From positions 3,903,097-3,967,096 of the forward strand of contig NZ_LS999839.1 in assembly GCF_900564155.1 (NCBI RefSeq): 64,000 nucleotides of DNA. Direction: 5' to 3'. The position numbers were made by a program, and so were the translations under genes. Below the pieces are notes generated by a model, which worked only from the letters and a program-made list of their open reading frames with translations, was not told where the DNA came from and made no database searches. The stretch is from Pedobacter schmidteae. GTDB taxonomy: Bacteria > Bacteroidota > Bacteroidia > Sphingobacteriales > Sphingobacteriaceae. Shown here one piece after another: positions 27,250 through 35,483 of this stretch (its first letter is position 1; the number at the start of each line of letters is the position of its first letter).

Positions 27250-28671
27250 ATGAAATATATACAAATCAAATTGTTACTATTGCTGTTGTTAACATGTACA
27301 TTTTTTTCATGTGAAAAGCAATTGAATGTTTTCCCTACCAATAAGTTGGTAGATGGCAATGTAATCATTGACCTTAAAAGTGCTGAAACAGTATTAAATG
27401 GGGTGTACTACGCATTTGCAAACGTGGGACTGGATTACAGTAGCGTGGAGTCTGTAAAATGGATTTCAGTTAATGAAATTTTGCCCTCAGAACTGGCTGG
27501 AACAATAGCCTATTCTTATGGTCAGGATGGGTTCATGAATATGGCTTATCGTAACAATAACCCAATACTTACAAGTAAATGGAAATATGGTTACAATATT
27601 ATAAATGCGGCTAATGGTTTTTTGAAGAACGTAGGGCCGGTTGTCAGTATTCCAAACGAGCGAAAAAAACAAATGATTGGTGAAGCTAAGTTTTTACGTG
27701 CTTTCGCCAACGCCGATCTGCTACTCTACTTTGGCCATTATTATGATGTAAATAGTAAGTATGGAATCATATTAAGAGATGAATTTGTCAATTCCGAAAA
27801 TGTAAAGCTGCCCAGAAGTACAGTTGCTGCTACATATGAGGCGATACTTAAAGACCTTGATGATGCTATTGCTAGCTTGCCACTTTTAAATAGTCAAATC
27901 CATTACGCGAATGTCTGGGTGGCAAAAATGCTTAAGGCAAGGGTATTGATTAATAGAGGGGCACCTGGTGATTATAACCAGGTAGTTAGTTTAACTGAGG
28001 ACATTATTAATAATAGCAAATTCAAGCTCGAAACCAATTTAATAGACTTGTTTCACGTAAAAGGTTTTAGAAGTAGTGAAGTGATGTTATCCGTACAGCC
28101 TTTTCCTAACGATAATTGGAAATACTATTTGAATAATACAAGTGTTGATTTTTATGTTACTCCGGCCTTAAAAACTTTGCTGGCAAAGGATCCGAGAAAG
28201 GCCTGGATGTATAAGGATGCTGCAAATATAAATGGAATCTTGCCTTCTATAACCAAGTATTATTCGGGGCCTGCAATAAAGCCGGCAAAGACCGCCTTGG
28301 TGTGCAATAGTTATGCTTTTCGTTTAACAGAGGCTTATTTGACGCAGGCCGAGGCTATTGCTTTGTCGGGCGGCGATCTTAGTATCGCTAAATTACGCTT
28401 GAAGGACGTATTGAATTGTGCAGGAGTTACTGATTTTTCTGACATGAATGACGCGACAACTCCAGAACAGGTGCAACTAGTGGTTGTGGAGGAAGTAAGG
28501 AAAAATTTCCTGCAGGAAAGTGGCCTGGATTGGTTTGCAATGCGCAGACTGCCCTTTAAAACTTTGCAGACGTTAAGACCAAATGTTAAATCTGTTATAT
28601 CGCTAACGCTTCCCATTCCTATCTCAGAGATCAATGCTAATAATTTAATTGAGCCAAATCCTGTAGATTAA
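27250..28671 (+). CDS. SusD/RagB-type outer-membrane lipoprotein (PUL 2)
   Basis: 473 residues with lipoprotein signal LLLLTCTFFSC (lipidated Cys near 21) followed by EKQLNVFPTN. Family markers are IGEAKFLRAFANADLLLYFG, written here in parts as GEAKFLRAFANADL and LLYFGHYYD, the RLTEAYLTQAEAIAL helix and the C-terminal LTLPIPISEIN...EPNP. It is shorter than the PUL 1 SusD by about 70 residues. It partners the SusC immediately upstream. Confidence 0.94.
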   Translation: MKYIQIKLLLLLLLTCTFFSCEKQLNVFPTNKLVDGNVIIDLKSAETVLNGVYYAFANVGLDYSSVESVKWISVNEILPSELAGTIAYSYGQDGFMNMAYRNNNPILTSKWKYGYNIINAANGFLKNVGPVVSIPNERKKQMIGEAKFLRAFANADLLLYFGHYYDVNSKYGIILRDEFVNSENVKLPRSTVAATYEAILKDLDDAIASLPLLNSQIHYANVWVAKMLKARVLINRGAPGDYNQVVSLTEDIINNSKFKLETNLIDLFHVKGFRSSEVMLSVQPFPNDNWKYYLNNTSVDFYVTPALKTLLAKDPRKAWMYKDAANINGILPSITKYYSGPAIKPAKTALVCNSYAFRLTEAYLTQAEAIALSGGDLSIAKLRLKDVLNCAGVTDFSDMNDATTPEQVQLVVVEEVRKNFLQESGLDWFAMRRLPFKTLQTLRPNVKSVISLTLPIPISEINANNLIEPNPVD

Positions 28672-28690
28672 TTTATTTTTTATCATCAAT

Positions 28691-29851
28691 ATGAATATTA
28701 TGTTTAAATCATTATATACTTCGCTTTTTGTTTTGACCGCTACAGTAGGTGCTGTAGCACAAAGTACTCTGCCGGAGAAAAAAGTTGTATTTAAAGGGGT
28801 TGCCGAAGCCAAATACAATGGCCAATATGTTTATCTTTTTTCCAATATGCCAAAGATGGTTCGTGATAGTGCAAAAATTGTCAATGGTGTTTTTAGCTTT
28901 TCTCAACCATATAATGAACCTTCTGCATACAATTTTTACAGTGGGTTTGAAAAAAAAGCCAAAAGGGATTATACCGTGCTAACGGTTCCATTTGATCATG
29001 CTTCGGAGATTGTCATAAAGGCTGATATGAATCTTTTAGAAAATTCGGAGGTAAAAGGAGCTGCAGGTTTCTCTGTTTACCATTCTTTTGTTAAAGCTAC
29101 AGAACCTGTTTATGAAAAATTGATTAAAGACCTGTCGGATAAATATGGTAAAGCTTATTTGTATGATATCAAACGAGATACCACGCAACAGAAATACAAG
29201 GATATGATAGCCGAATATAATAAAGGGAAGGTTGTTTATAACGAGTTGTTGAAACAGAATTTAATCAAGACAGTAAATGAGCATCCTAACGTATTTGCAT
29301 CGGTGCTATTGCTTCAGGGGTATTCGGAAAATATGGATCTGAATATCTTAGACGGGTTAAGCAGGAAGTTATCTCCAGCCGTAATGAACAATTTTTTTGG
29401 CCGTAACTTGTTAAGTCAGATTGAGGGGCGTAAGAAATCTGTTGTTGGGAATTTTGTAGAAGACTTTACTTTAAATGATCCAAAGGATCAGCCTTTAAAG
29501 TTTTCTTCTTTAAAAAATAGATATGTGCTGATAGATTTTTGGGGAAGTTGGTGTGGGCCTTGTCATGTGGCATTTAAGAATTTGAGATTGTTGCATGCAA
29601 AGTATCGTAGTAAAGGATTTGAGATTTTAGGTGTGGCTACCGAAAATAGTAAGGATGCCTGGATTAAAGACCTTGAAAAGGAAAAATTGCCTTGGTTGCA
29701 GGTAATAGATGAACAAGGTAATAAAAGCATTTCCCTTAAGCAGTTTGCAGTGAATAAGTATCCGACAACAGTTTTGGTTGATCCCAATGGGAAAATTGTT
29801 GGTAGAGATTTGAGTATTAAGGCACTGGAGGAGATATTGGATAAAATATAG
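28691..29851 (+). CDS. TlpA/AhpC-type thioredoxin-like protein with DUF4369-like N-terminus
   Basis: 386 residues with a signal peptide (about 1-25, ending ...GAVAQS), an N-terminal beta domain of the DUF4369 type (about 30-130, KYNGQYVYLFSNMPKMVRDS), a helical linker, and a C-terminal thioredoxin fold (about 255-386) with WCGPC (Cys288, Cys291) and the cis-Pro loop KYPTTVLVD. It begins 19 bases after susD and is the last gene before a strong terminator, so it belongs to the PUL 2 transcript. Such proteins are often encoded after susCD in Pedobacter-like genomes; their role (maintaining cysteines of secreted enzymes such as the GH127 Cys nucleophile) is plausible here but unproven. A second ATG at 28700 is a possible start. 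Confidence 0.9.
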   Translation: MNIMFKSLYTSLFVLTATVGAVAQSTLPEKKVVFKGVAEAKYNGQYVYLFSNMPKMVRDSAKIVNGVFSFSQPYNEPSAYNFYSGFEKKAKRDYTVLTVPFDHASEIVIKADMNLLENSEVKGAAGFSVYHSFVKATEPVYEKLIKDLSDKYGKAYLYDIKRDTTQQKYKDMIAEYNKGKVVYNELLKQNLIKTVNEHPNVFASVLLLQGYSENMDLNILDGLSRKLSPAVMNNFFGRNLLSQIEGRKKSVVGNFVEDFTLNDPKDQPLKFSSLKNRYVLIDFWGSWCGPCHVAFKNLRLLHAKYRSKGFEILGVATENSKDAWIKDLEKEKLPWLQVIDEQGNKSISLKQFAVNKYPTTVLVDPNGKIVGRDLSIKALEEILDKI

Positions 29852-29859
29852 TTATTGCT

Positions 29860-29898
29860 GCCGATGAGGGGCTTTTACTGACCCTCATCGGCTTTTTT
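29860..29898 (+). terminator. Intrinsic terminator of PUL 2
   Basis: GCCGATGAGGG (29860-29870) pairs perfectly with CCCTCATCGGC (29882-29892), 11-base loop, followed directly by six T residues. Confidence 0.93.
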
Positions 29899-30020
29899 GA
29901 ATTATAAAACTTAGGTCAATAAAAAATAATCTTTTTTCATTGTTTTTTTGAACCAATCCAGTCCTCGATTGTTTTTTAAGTAACATCTGTTCGCTCCCCC
30001 AATTGACGCTGTAAAAATAA

Positions 30021-30027
30021 AGGAGAG
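30021..30027 (+). promoter_or_regulatory. Strong Shine-Dalgarno (AGGAGAG)
   Basis: AGGAGAG stands five bases before the ATG at 30033. Such a clear site is unusual in this window, where most genes have an A-rich leader instead, and it fixes the start of the stress protein. Confidence 0.7.
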
Positions 30028-30032
30028 TTGTC

Positions 30033-31112
30033 ATGGAAACATTTTCCACAAAATTCAGAGCAGGCAGCCTGCATCTGAATGCTTTAGTGACCGAATATGA
30101 TCATCATCAGAAATTTAAAGTAGAACTGGTAACTGAAGAACCACAGCCTATTTTGTTGACACGTTCTGCAAAAGGAGAGTGGCTGGTTACTGAACGCGGT
30201 TCCCGGAACTTTTCCGACGTTGCACTTCAACAACTTACCCAGGCTATAGAAACGCAGCTGAGTAAAATATATGGCGTAAATAGTATGCTGGTACTCACAG
30301 ATTTTTCTGATTCTGCAAAAAATGCCGGAAAGTATGCCACGGCACTAGCCCATCAGTTGAATACTGAAAAAGTAATGTTATATCACTCGTATGAGTCCTT
30401 AGCGTTAATACCCAATGCGTTTGCTCCGGTTTCCGAAAGTTTACTGGAATCGCCAGAGAAAAGTCTGGAAATGATGAGCGAACAAAAAAAAGATCTGGAA
30501 AAGCTAGCGCCCGACCAAGCCGAAATAGAGATACATACCGATGAAAGAAATCTGATCAATGCAGTAAATGCACTTGTTGGACAGCGACAAGCCGGCCTGG
30601 TAGTTGCAGGCATAAAAGGTAAAAACAGTTTGGAAAGAATATTGGTAGGCAGTAATACCGTCAATTTGGCCAAAGACTGCTTGGCGCCTTTACTGATTGT
30701 GCCACCGGGAGCGAGCTTTAAACCAATAAAAAATATCGTTTTTGCCTGTGATCTAAAGAAAGTTTCCAAATCTACTCCCGTACTGCCAATAAAGGCTTTT
30801 GTAAAGGCTTTGGGGGCAAGGCTAACCATTTTAAATGTAGATGATGATAGAAAACGTTTCGATCCCGGTACCATTGAGGAAATGACTCACCTACACGAAC
30901 TCTGGGACGATCAGAAACCTGAATATCATTATATTGAACATGAAGATACCGTTCGGGGGATTATGGAATTTGCAAGTCGGGTAGATGCGGAGCTAGTCAT
31001 TACTATTCCCAAACAGTATGGTTTTTTTGAAAACATTTTTCATCGCAGTATGACACAAAAATTAGCTTACCATAGCCATTTGCCTTTGCTGCTTTTTAAA
31101 GAAGATTTATGA
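30033..31112 (+). CDS. Tandem universal stress protein (UspA) with extra N-terminal domain
   Basis: 359 residues, cytoplasmic. Residues 1-82 form an N-terminal module of beta-rich character (KFRAGSLHLNALVTEYDHHQKFKV, split here by its parts KFRAGSLHLNAL and DHHQKFKVELV) that is not part of the Usp fold. Usp domain 1 (about 83-235) begins SMLVLTDFSDSAKNAGKYA and has the ATP-binding motif G-2x-G-9x-G-S as GIKGKNSLERILVGS. Usp domain 2 (about 240-359) begins KNIVFACDLKK and ends with a degenerate version around FHRSMTQKLAYHSHLPLLLF that lacks the Gly pattern. It probably binds nucleotide in one domain only. It is a single gene with its own ribosome site, followed 92 bases later by the MscS gene. 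Confidence 0.88.
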   Translation: METFSTKFRAGSLHLNALVTEYDHHQKFKVELVTEEPQPILLTRSAKGEWLVTERGSRNFSDVALQQLTQAIETQLSKIYGVNSMLVLTDFSDSAKNAGKYATALAHQLNTEKVMLYHSYESLALIPNAFAPVSESLLESPEKSLEMMSEQKKDLEKLAPDQAEIEIHTDERNLINAVNALVGQRQAGLVVAGIKGKNSLERILVGSNTVNLAKDCLAPLLIVPPGASFKPIKNIVFACDLKKVSKSTPVLPIKAFVKALGARLTILNVDDDRKRFDPGTIEEMTHLHELWDDQKPEYHYIEHEDTVRGIMEFASRVDAELVITIPKQYGFFENIFHRSMTQKLAYHSHLPLLLFKEDL

Positions 31113-31204
31113 AAAAAATATAGCTAAATGTCTTTATGCAATGTCATGGTGGACTAAGATAATTTCTACATTTTTGCGTATAATTGAGTAGAAATCCTTT
31201 TTAG

Positions 31205-33670
31205 ATGATGTTTTTTGCAAGAAAACAATTTTTGTTAATACTCCTTATAGCCATATTTAGCTCGTTTACTTCATTGGCTCAAAGAAAGGATGCCTCAAAA
31301 AATGTTTTGCCATCAGATACTGTAAAACAAAGCTTTGTAGCCAGGATGCAGGACTTTGCGAAAGCATCTTCAAAAAAAAGTGCAGATGAGTTTGAAGCTG
31401 ATAAGGCAAATATCATTCAGAATAAGGTTTTTAATGAGGTTAAAAGAACCGTACAAAAAGCAAAAATATATTTGAAAGGTAACCTGGATACACCAGGGAT
31501 TAAAACCGACCTTAAGAAGATAGATGAAGATTTTTTAGTCGCCGGTGACGGTGTTTTTACCAACAAAGGAAGTGCGCAAACCTTTCGTAACCTTACCGCC
31601 ACCTCAAAAATACTTCGGGAGCTACTGAGTCAGGCAAATGCACGAAAATTAAAGCTCGACATTCGTCAACAGGAGCTGAGTAATTTCAGATATGAATTGG
31701 ATTCTCTGACCAATGTGCCCGCATTATTTAAATTTCCTGCAGACTCGGTTAGTTTAACAAGATATCTGCAAAAATTAGTTTTGATCGCTTATGAAATCAA
31801 ACCTGTAGACAGTTCGTTAAAATTAGCCAGTAATAATATTCAGGCATTGCTGAATCAAGTTAATCTAACTGTTTTCAAATTAGAAAACAATCTGGGAGAA
31901 ATTGAAACCTACCAGAAAGAAATGGCTGGAAGTACTTATAAACAGGAATTTGAATATATATGGAATTCAGAAGACAATTACCGGCCTTTTCATGAAATAT
32001 TGACTTATTCTAAAATAAAAGGCTTACTCACACTTAGTTTTTACACCGAAAATAATGCAGGTAAACTGTTTGCCTTAGTCGTACTCATCTTTATTTCGTT
32101 TGTTTACCTCCGGTCCCTTAAAGGCATTTATCAGGAAAATAAGCTATTAAAAGCTGATTTTGAAGGACAGTTGGTATTAAAGTACCCTTTCTTTTCTGCA
32201 CTGTTGTTGATCATCAGTTTGTTTCAGTTTATCTTTTTCTCGCCACCTTTTATTTTAAATCTGATTTTTTGGGCCATATCCTGCATTTGTCTCAGCATAA
32301 TTTTTAAAAGTTATGTAAGCAGGTACTGGATGGGTATTTGGCTGTCTATGGTTTGTTTGTTTTTTATCGCAGCAGTTGATAATCTGATTTTGCAGGCTTC
32401 AAGAACCGAACGATGGCTGATGTTGTTTTTTGCTATCACCGGCATTTTTATTGGTTTGTTTTCATTAACGAAAGGACATCGCGAGGACCTTAAGGAAAAG
32501 TGGATTTTATATGCCATAGGATTTATGGTTGCACTAGAAACAGGAGCTATAGTTGCTAATCTTTTTGGAAGATATAATCTGGCAAAGACATTGTTTCTGA
32601 GTGGTTATCTTAATGTTGTTGTTGCTATTCTCTTTCTTTGGGTAGTGCGTTTTATAAACGAAGGGTTGTTTTTGGCATTTAATGTTTACACAGGGCAAGA
32701 CAGAAAGTTATTTTATCTCAATTTTGAACGTGTAGGTAAAAGAGCTCCATTGTTGTTTTATATGTTGCTTTTTGTAGGCTGGCTGGTGCTATTTGGTCGT
32801 AATTTTCCAGCTTACGAATATTTTTCCAAACCGCTCAAAGATTTTTTCGGTCAGGAACGTACAATTGGGAACTATACATTTACCATCAATAATATGATGC
32901 TGTTTATCGCTATCATGGTTATTTCGGTTGTTGTATCCAAAATTGTATCTTTTTTTGCGTCCGACAGGCGAGAGGGTAGTTACAAAGATGATAAAGCCGT
33001 CAGGCAGGGAATTGGAAGTTGGCTGTTACTGGTTCGCATTACGATCCTTGCTATAGGGTTGTTTTTAGCGGTTGCTGCGGCGGGTATTCCGGTAGATCGG
33101 ATTGTTATTGTTTTGGGTGCATTGGGAGTGGGAATTGGTTTCGGTTTGCAAACGCTGGTCAATAATCTGGTAAGTGGACTTATTATAGCCTTTGAAAAGC
33201 CTGTTAATGTGGGCGATATTGTTGATGTTGATGGTCAGGGTGGTACTATGAAATCTATTGGTTTCCGGAGTAGTGTAATTTCTACCTGGGATGGCGCTGA
33301 TGTTGTGATGCCAAACGGTGATCTTCTGAACTCGCATCTGGTCAACTGGTCTTTAGGCGGTAACCGTAAACGAGTTGCTATTCAGATTGGAGTTGCTTAT
33401 GATTCGGACCTGGAAAAGGTGAGGGTGATATTGTTGGAAATATTAAATAAGGAACTGCGTGTAAGCAAAAGTCCTGTGCCAGTTGTTCTATTTGAACAGT
33501 TTAATAGTAGCTCTATTGATGTAAAAATATATTTCTGGACAAAACATATTGGTGAAGTTTTTAGCACAAAAAGCGATCTGATTATTGCCGTGAACGATGC
33601 ATTTAAAACACACAATATTGTAATTCCTTTTCCTCAACACGAGGTTTACATTCGTAAGGCTGAAGGGTAG
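31205..33670 (+). CDS. Large mechanosensitive channel, MscS family
   Basis: 821 residues. Signal peptide (about 1-25), a long periplasmic helical region (about 26-280) likely coiled-coil, roughly eight to ten membrane spans (about 285-600), then the MscS core: pore helix TM3 as GIPVDRIVIVLGALGVGIGF followed by GLQTLVNNLVSGLIIAFEKP and the cytoplasmic beta domain (VGDIVDV, STWDGADVVMPNG, LVNWSL). The size and N-terminal periplasmic domain resemble MscK/MscM-type rather than the small MscS. It opens under membrane tension and releases solutes on osmotic downshock. Placement after a stress protein fits an osmotic or general stress role. Confidence 0.92.
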   Translation: MMFFARKQFLLILLIAIFSSFTSLAQRKDASKNVLPSDTVKQSFVARMQDFAKASSKKSADEFEADKANIIQNKVFNEVKRTVQKAKIYLKGNLDTPGIKTDLKKIDEDFLVAGDGVFTNKGSAQTFRNLTATSKILRELLSQANARKLKLDIRQQELSNFRYELDSLTNVPALFKFPADSVSLTRYLQKLVLIAYEIKPVDSSLKLASNNIQALLNQVNLTVFKLENNLGEIETYQKEMAGSTYKQEFEYIWNSEDNYRPFHEILTYSKIKGLLTLSFYTENNAGKLFALVVLIFISFVYLRSLKGIYQENKLLKADFEGQLVLKYPFFSALLLIISLFQFIFFSPPFILNLIFWAISCICLSIIFKSYVSRYWMGIWLSMVCLFFIAAVDNLILQASRTERWLMLFFAITGIFIGLFSLTKGHREDLKEKWILYAIGFMVALETGAIVANLFGRYNLAKTLFLSGYLNVVVAILFLWVVRFINEGLFLAFNVYTGQDRKLFYLNFERVGKRAPLLFYMLLFVGWLVLFGRNFPAYEYFSKPLKDFFGQERTIGNYTFTINNMMLFIAIMVISVVVSKIVSFFASDRREGSYKDDKAVRQGIGSWLLLVRITILAIGLFLAVAAAGIPVDRIVIVLGALGVGIGFGLQTLVNNLVSGLIIAFEKPVNVGDIVDVDGQGGTMKSIGFRSSVISTWDGADVVMPNGDLLNSHLVNWSLGGNRKRVAIQIGVAYDSDLEKVRVILLEILNKELRVSKSPVPVVLFEQFNSSSIDVKIYFWTKHIGEVFSTKSDLIIAVNDAFKTHNIVIPFPQHEVYIRKAEG

Positions 33671-33686
33671 GTCGCTTACTTTTGCA

Positions 33687-34907
33687 CTATTTTTTGAGTT
33701 GTGGCTTATTTAATGCATAAAGGAAGCCATTGGTATCACCAAAATAAAGCACCTGATTTTCTACTACAGGAGTGCAAAGTATAGAGCCCAAGGCAAGAAT
33801 ACTTTGTTCAACCTTTGTGTAGTCTGGACCATAAAGGTTTATTCCTGCCTTAAGTTTATCGTTATTATCAAACAAGGTGTGGTAGGCTAATTTGCTTTCC
33901 TCGGTTTGAAAAGTTGATTTTATTGCTCCCGTTTCAGGATCCACAAAGTATATCTTTCCGTTAAAGCAGCCGAATACTATTTCTCCGTCTAGATTGGTGG
34001 CGGTAGCATATACGCGCATGGCTAAAGGGAGTGTCCATTTTATTTCTCCCGATGATGCATTCATACAGTAAAAGCGATGGGTGTCCGAAGTTCCAAAATA
34101 GATGTTCGCATTGTAAACCAGAGGGCTGGCAATTACCCAGCTTCCACGTTCTTTCATATTCCAGTTACCTGTTCCTGTTTTAAGATTTAACGCATAGATG
34201 TTGTAGTCTCTGCTACCAAAAAAAATGGTACTGTCGCGTATCGTAACTGCCTTTTGTATTTCGCCTTTAGGAAAACCGACATCACCTACAGTTTTAAATT
34301 TCCAGATTAGTTTTCCCGTTTTTGCATCTAAAGTATATAGGTGTCCATCATAACTCCCGGTTATTACTTTGTTGCCGTTAACAACAGGACTGGCATGAAC
34401 AATGCCCTGGGTTTGATATGCCCAAAGCATTTTTCCAGTATGAGCGTCAATTGCGTAGATGTTACCATCTCCACTTCCTATATAGATAGTGTGGTTATTT
34501 ACAACCGGCGAGGAGAGGTAATAGTCCCATAGATCATATTTTTTTTCTCCTTTTGTCTTAAAAATCCAATTGATATTCCCATTTGTTTTATTCAACGCAT
34601 AAATGTACCCATCTGCGGACGAGAAAAGAACTGAGTTTTGATGTATGGCAGGCGAAGAATGTACCTGTCCTTTTGTTTTAAATTTCCAGGCCAATTTGCC
34701 GGTACTTTTGTTTAGTGCATAAAAATTGCTGTCCGCACTTCCAAAATAGATCAACTGATTACTAATTACCGGTGTTGAATGTATGGCAGCCCTCGCAGCA
34801 AATTTCCACAGGGTGGTCTGAGCATTTGTTGTTTCTACATAAAACCAGCACAACAGGAGAGCCGTAAAAAAGGATATGTTTTTTAGAGGAAAGCGTTTGA
34901 TGATCAT
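33687..34907 (-). CDS. Secreted PQQ-like beta-propeller repeat protein
   Basis: 406 residues with an N-terminal signal (about 1-29). At least seven blades of the PQQ-like type are visible, each with the pattern GKLxWKFKTKG...SSPxxxxxxxxxGSxDGxIYAxD, for example TGKLAWKFKTKG, NGNINWIFKTKG, TGKLIWKFKTVG. No pyrroloquinoline-quinone dehydrogenase catalytic residues or metal site are seen, so it is more likely a scaffold or binding protein (as BamB) than an enzyme. It converges on the MscS gene, with stops 16 bases apart. Binding partner unknown. Confidence 0.88.
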   Translation of the reverse strand: MIIKRFPLKNISFFTALLLCWFYVETTNAQTTLWKFAARAAIHSTPVISNQLIYFGSADSNFYALNKSTGKLAWKFKTKGQVHSSPAIHQNSVLFSSADGYIYALNKTNGNINWIFKTKGEKKYDLWDYYLSSPVVNNHTIYIGSGDGNIYAIDAHTGKMLWAYQTQGIVHASPVVNGNKVITGSYDGHLYTLDAKTGKLIWKFKTVGDVGFPKGEIQKAVTIRDSTIFFGSRDYNIYALNLKTGTGNWNMKERGSWVIASPLVYNANIYFGTSDTHRFYCMNASSGEIKWTLPLAMRVYATATNLDGEIVFGCFNGKIYFVDPETGAIKSTFQTEESKLAYHTLFDNNDKLKAGINLYGPDYTKVEQSILALGSILCTPVVENQVLYFGDTNGFLYALNKPQLKK

Positions 34908-35483
34908 AATTCTTAAGATTATTTATAAATATAAAAGAAATAGGCTATTCCTGGTAACATTTTGATTTAAGAGCAGTACTCCATTTTTAAAATTGTATTT
35001 CTTTAAAGTTTATTTTGATTGAATTTTAATCTTAATGTAGCTTGTATTTATAGCATTCATTGTTTCATTTTGTTCATTATTGACTTTTTAAGCTAATTTT
35101 ATTTTTATTGGCATAATTATTTCATAATTAAAACGATTAATTGAGTTCTCATTTTGTAGAATATTTTACTCAAAAATACCCATGTTAATTTAATGTTTAC
35201 AGTGATTTTGCTGTGTGTTAAGACCATTTTGTGGCTTTTAATGCTGTTTAAGGCTATTTCTGTTTTTGTATGTTTATTTTGGCTTGATTGTTATTAAAAA
35301 TTTTGATTTTTTAATGAAAAAGACATGAATTCTATTTAATTTGCTAGAGGTAAATTAAATTATACTTATAAGAAATTGTTGTTTGGTTGTAGTGATTTTT
35401 CCGGTGAATTTATGTCCCCGAAGAAGAATATTCATTATGTCGGGCAAGAAGATTTTTAAGTAGAGTAAATGTAAACTGAATTT
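34908..35483. other. AT-rich divergent leader without genes
   Basis: 576 bases between the divergent PQQ-propeller gene and the giant adhesin. It is strongly AT-rich and T-rich on the plus strand, without an open frame of note and without a perfect TAnnTTTG box or a perfect hairpin that I could find. It probably holds both promoters and a long leader for the adhesin mRNA. Confidence 0.6.

Noticed and set aside
30383..30874. 163-codon minus-strand frame within the universal stress protein
   Set aside because: Fully inside a well-supported gene and without recognisable features.
34908..35483. Small gene or RNA in the AT-rich gap before the adhesin
   Set aside because: No frame of note, no perfect hairpin and no exact promoter box found by eye.
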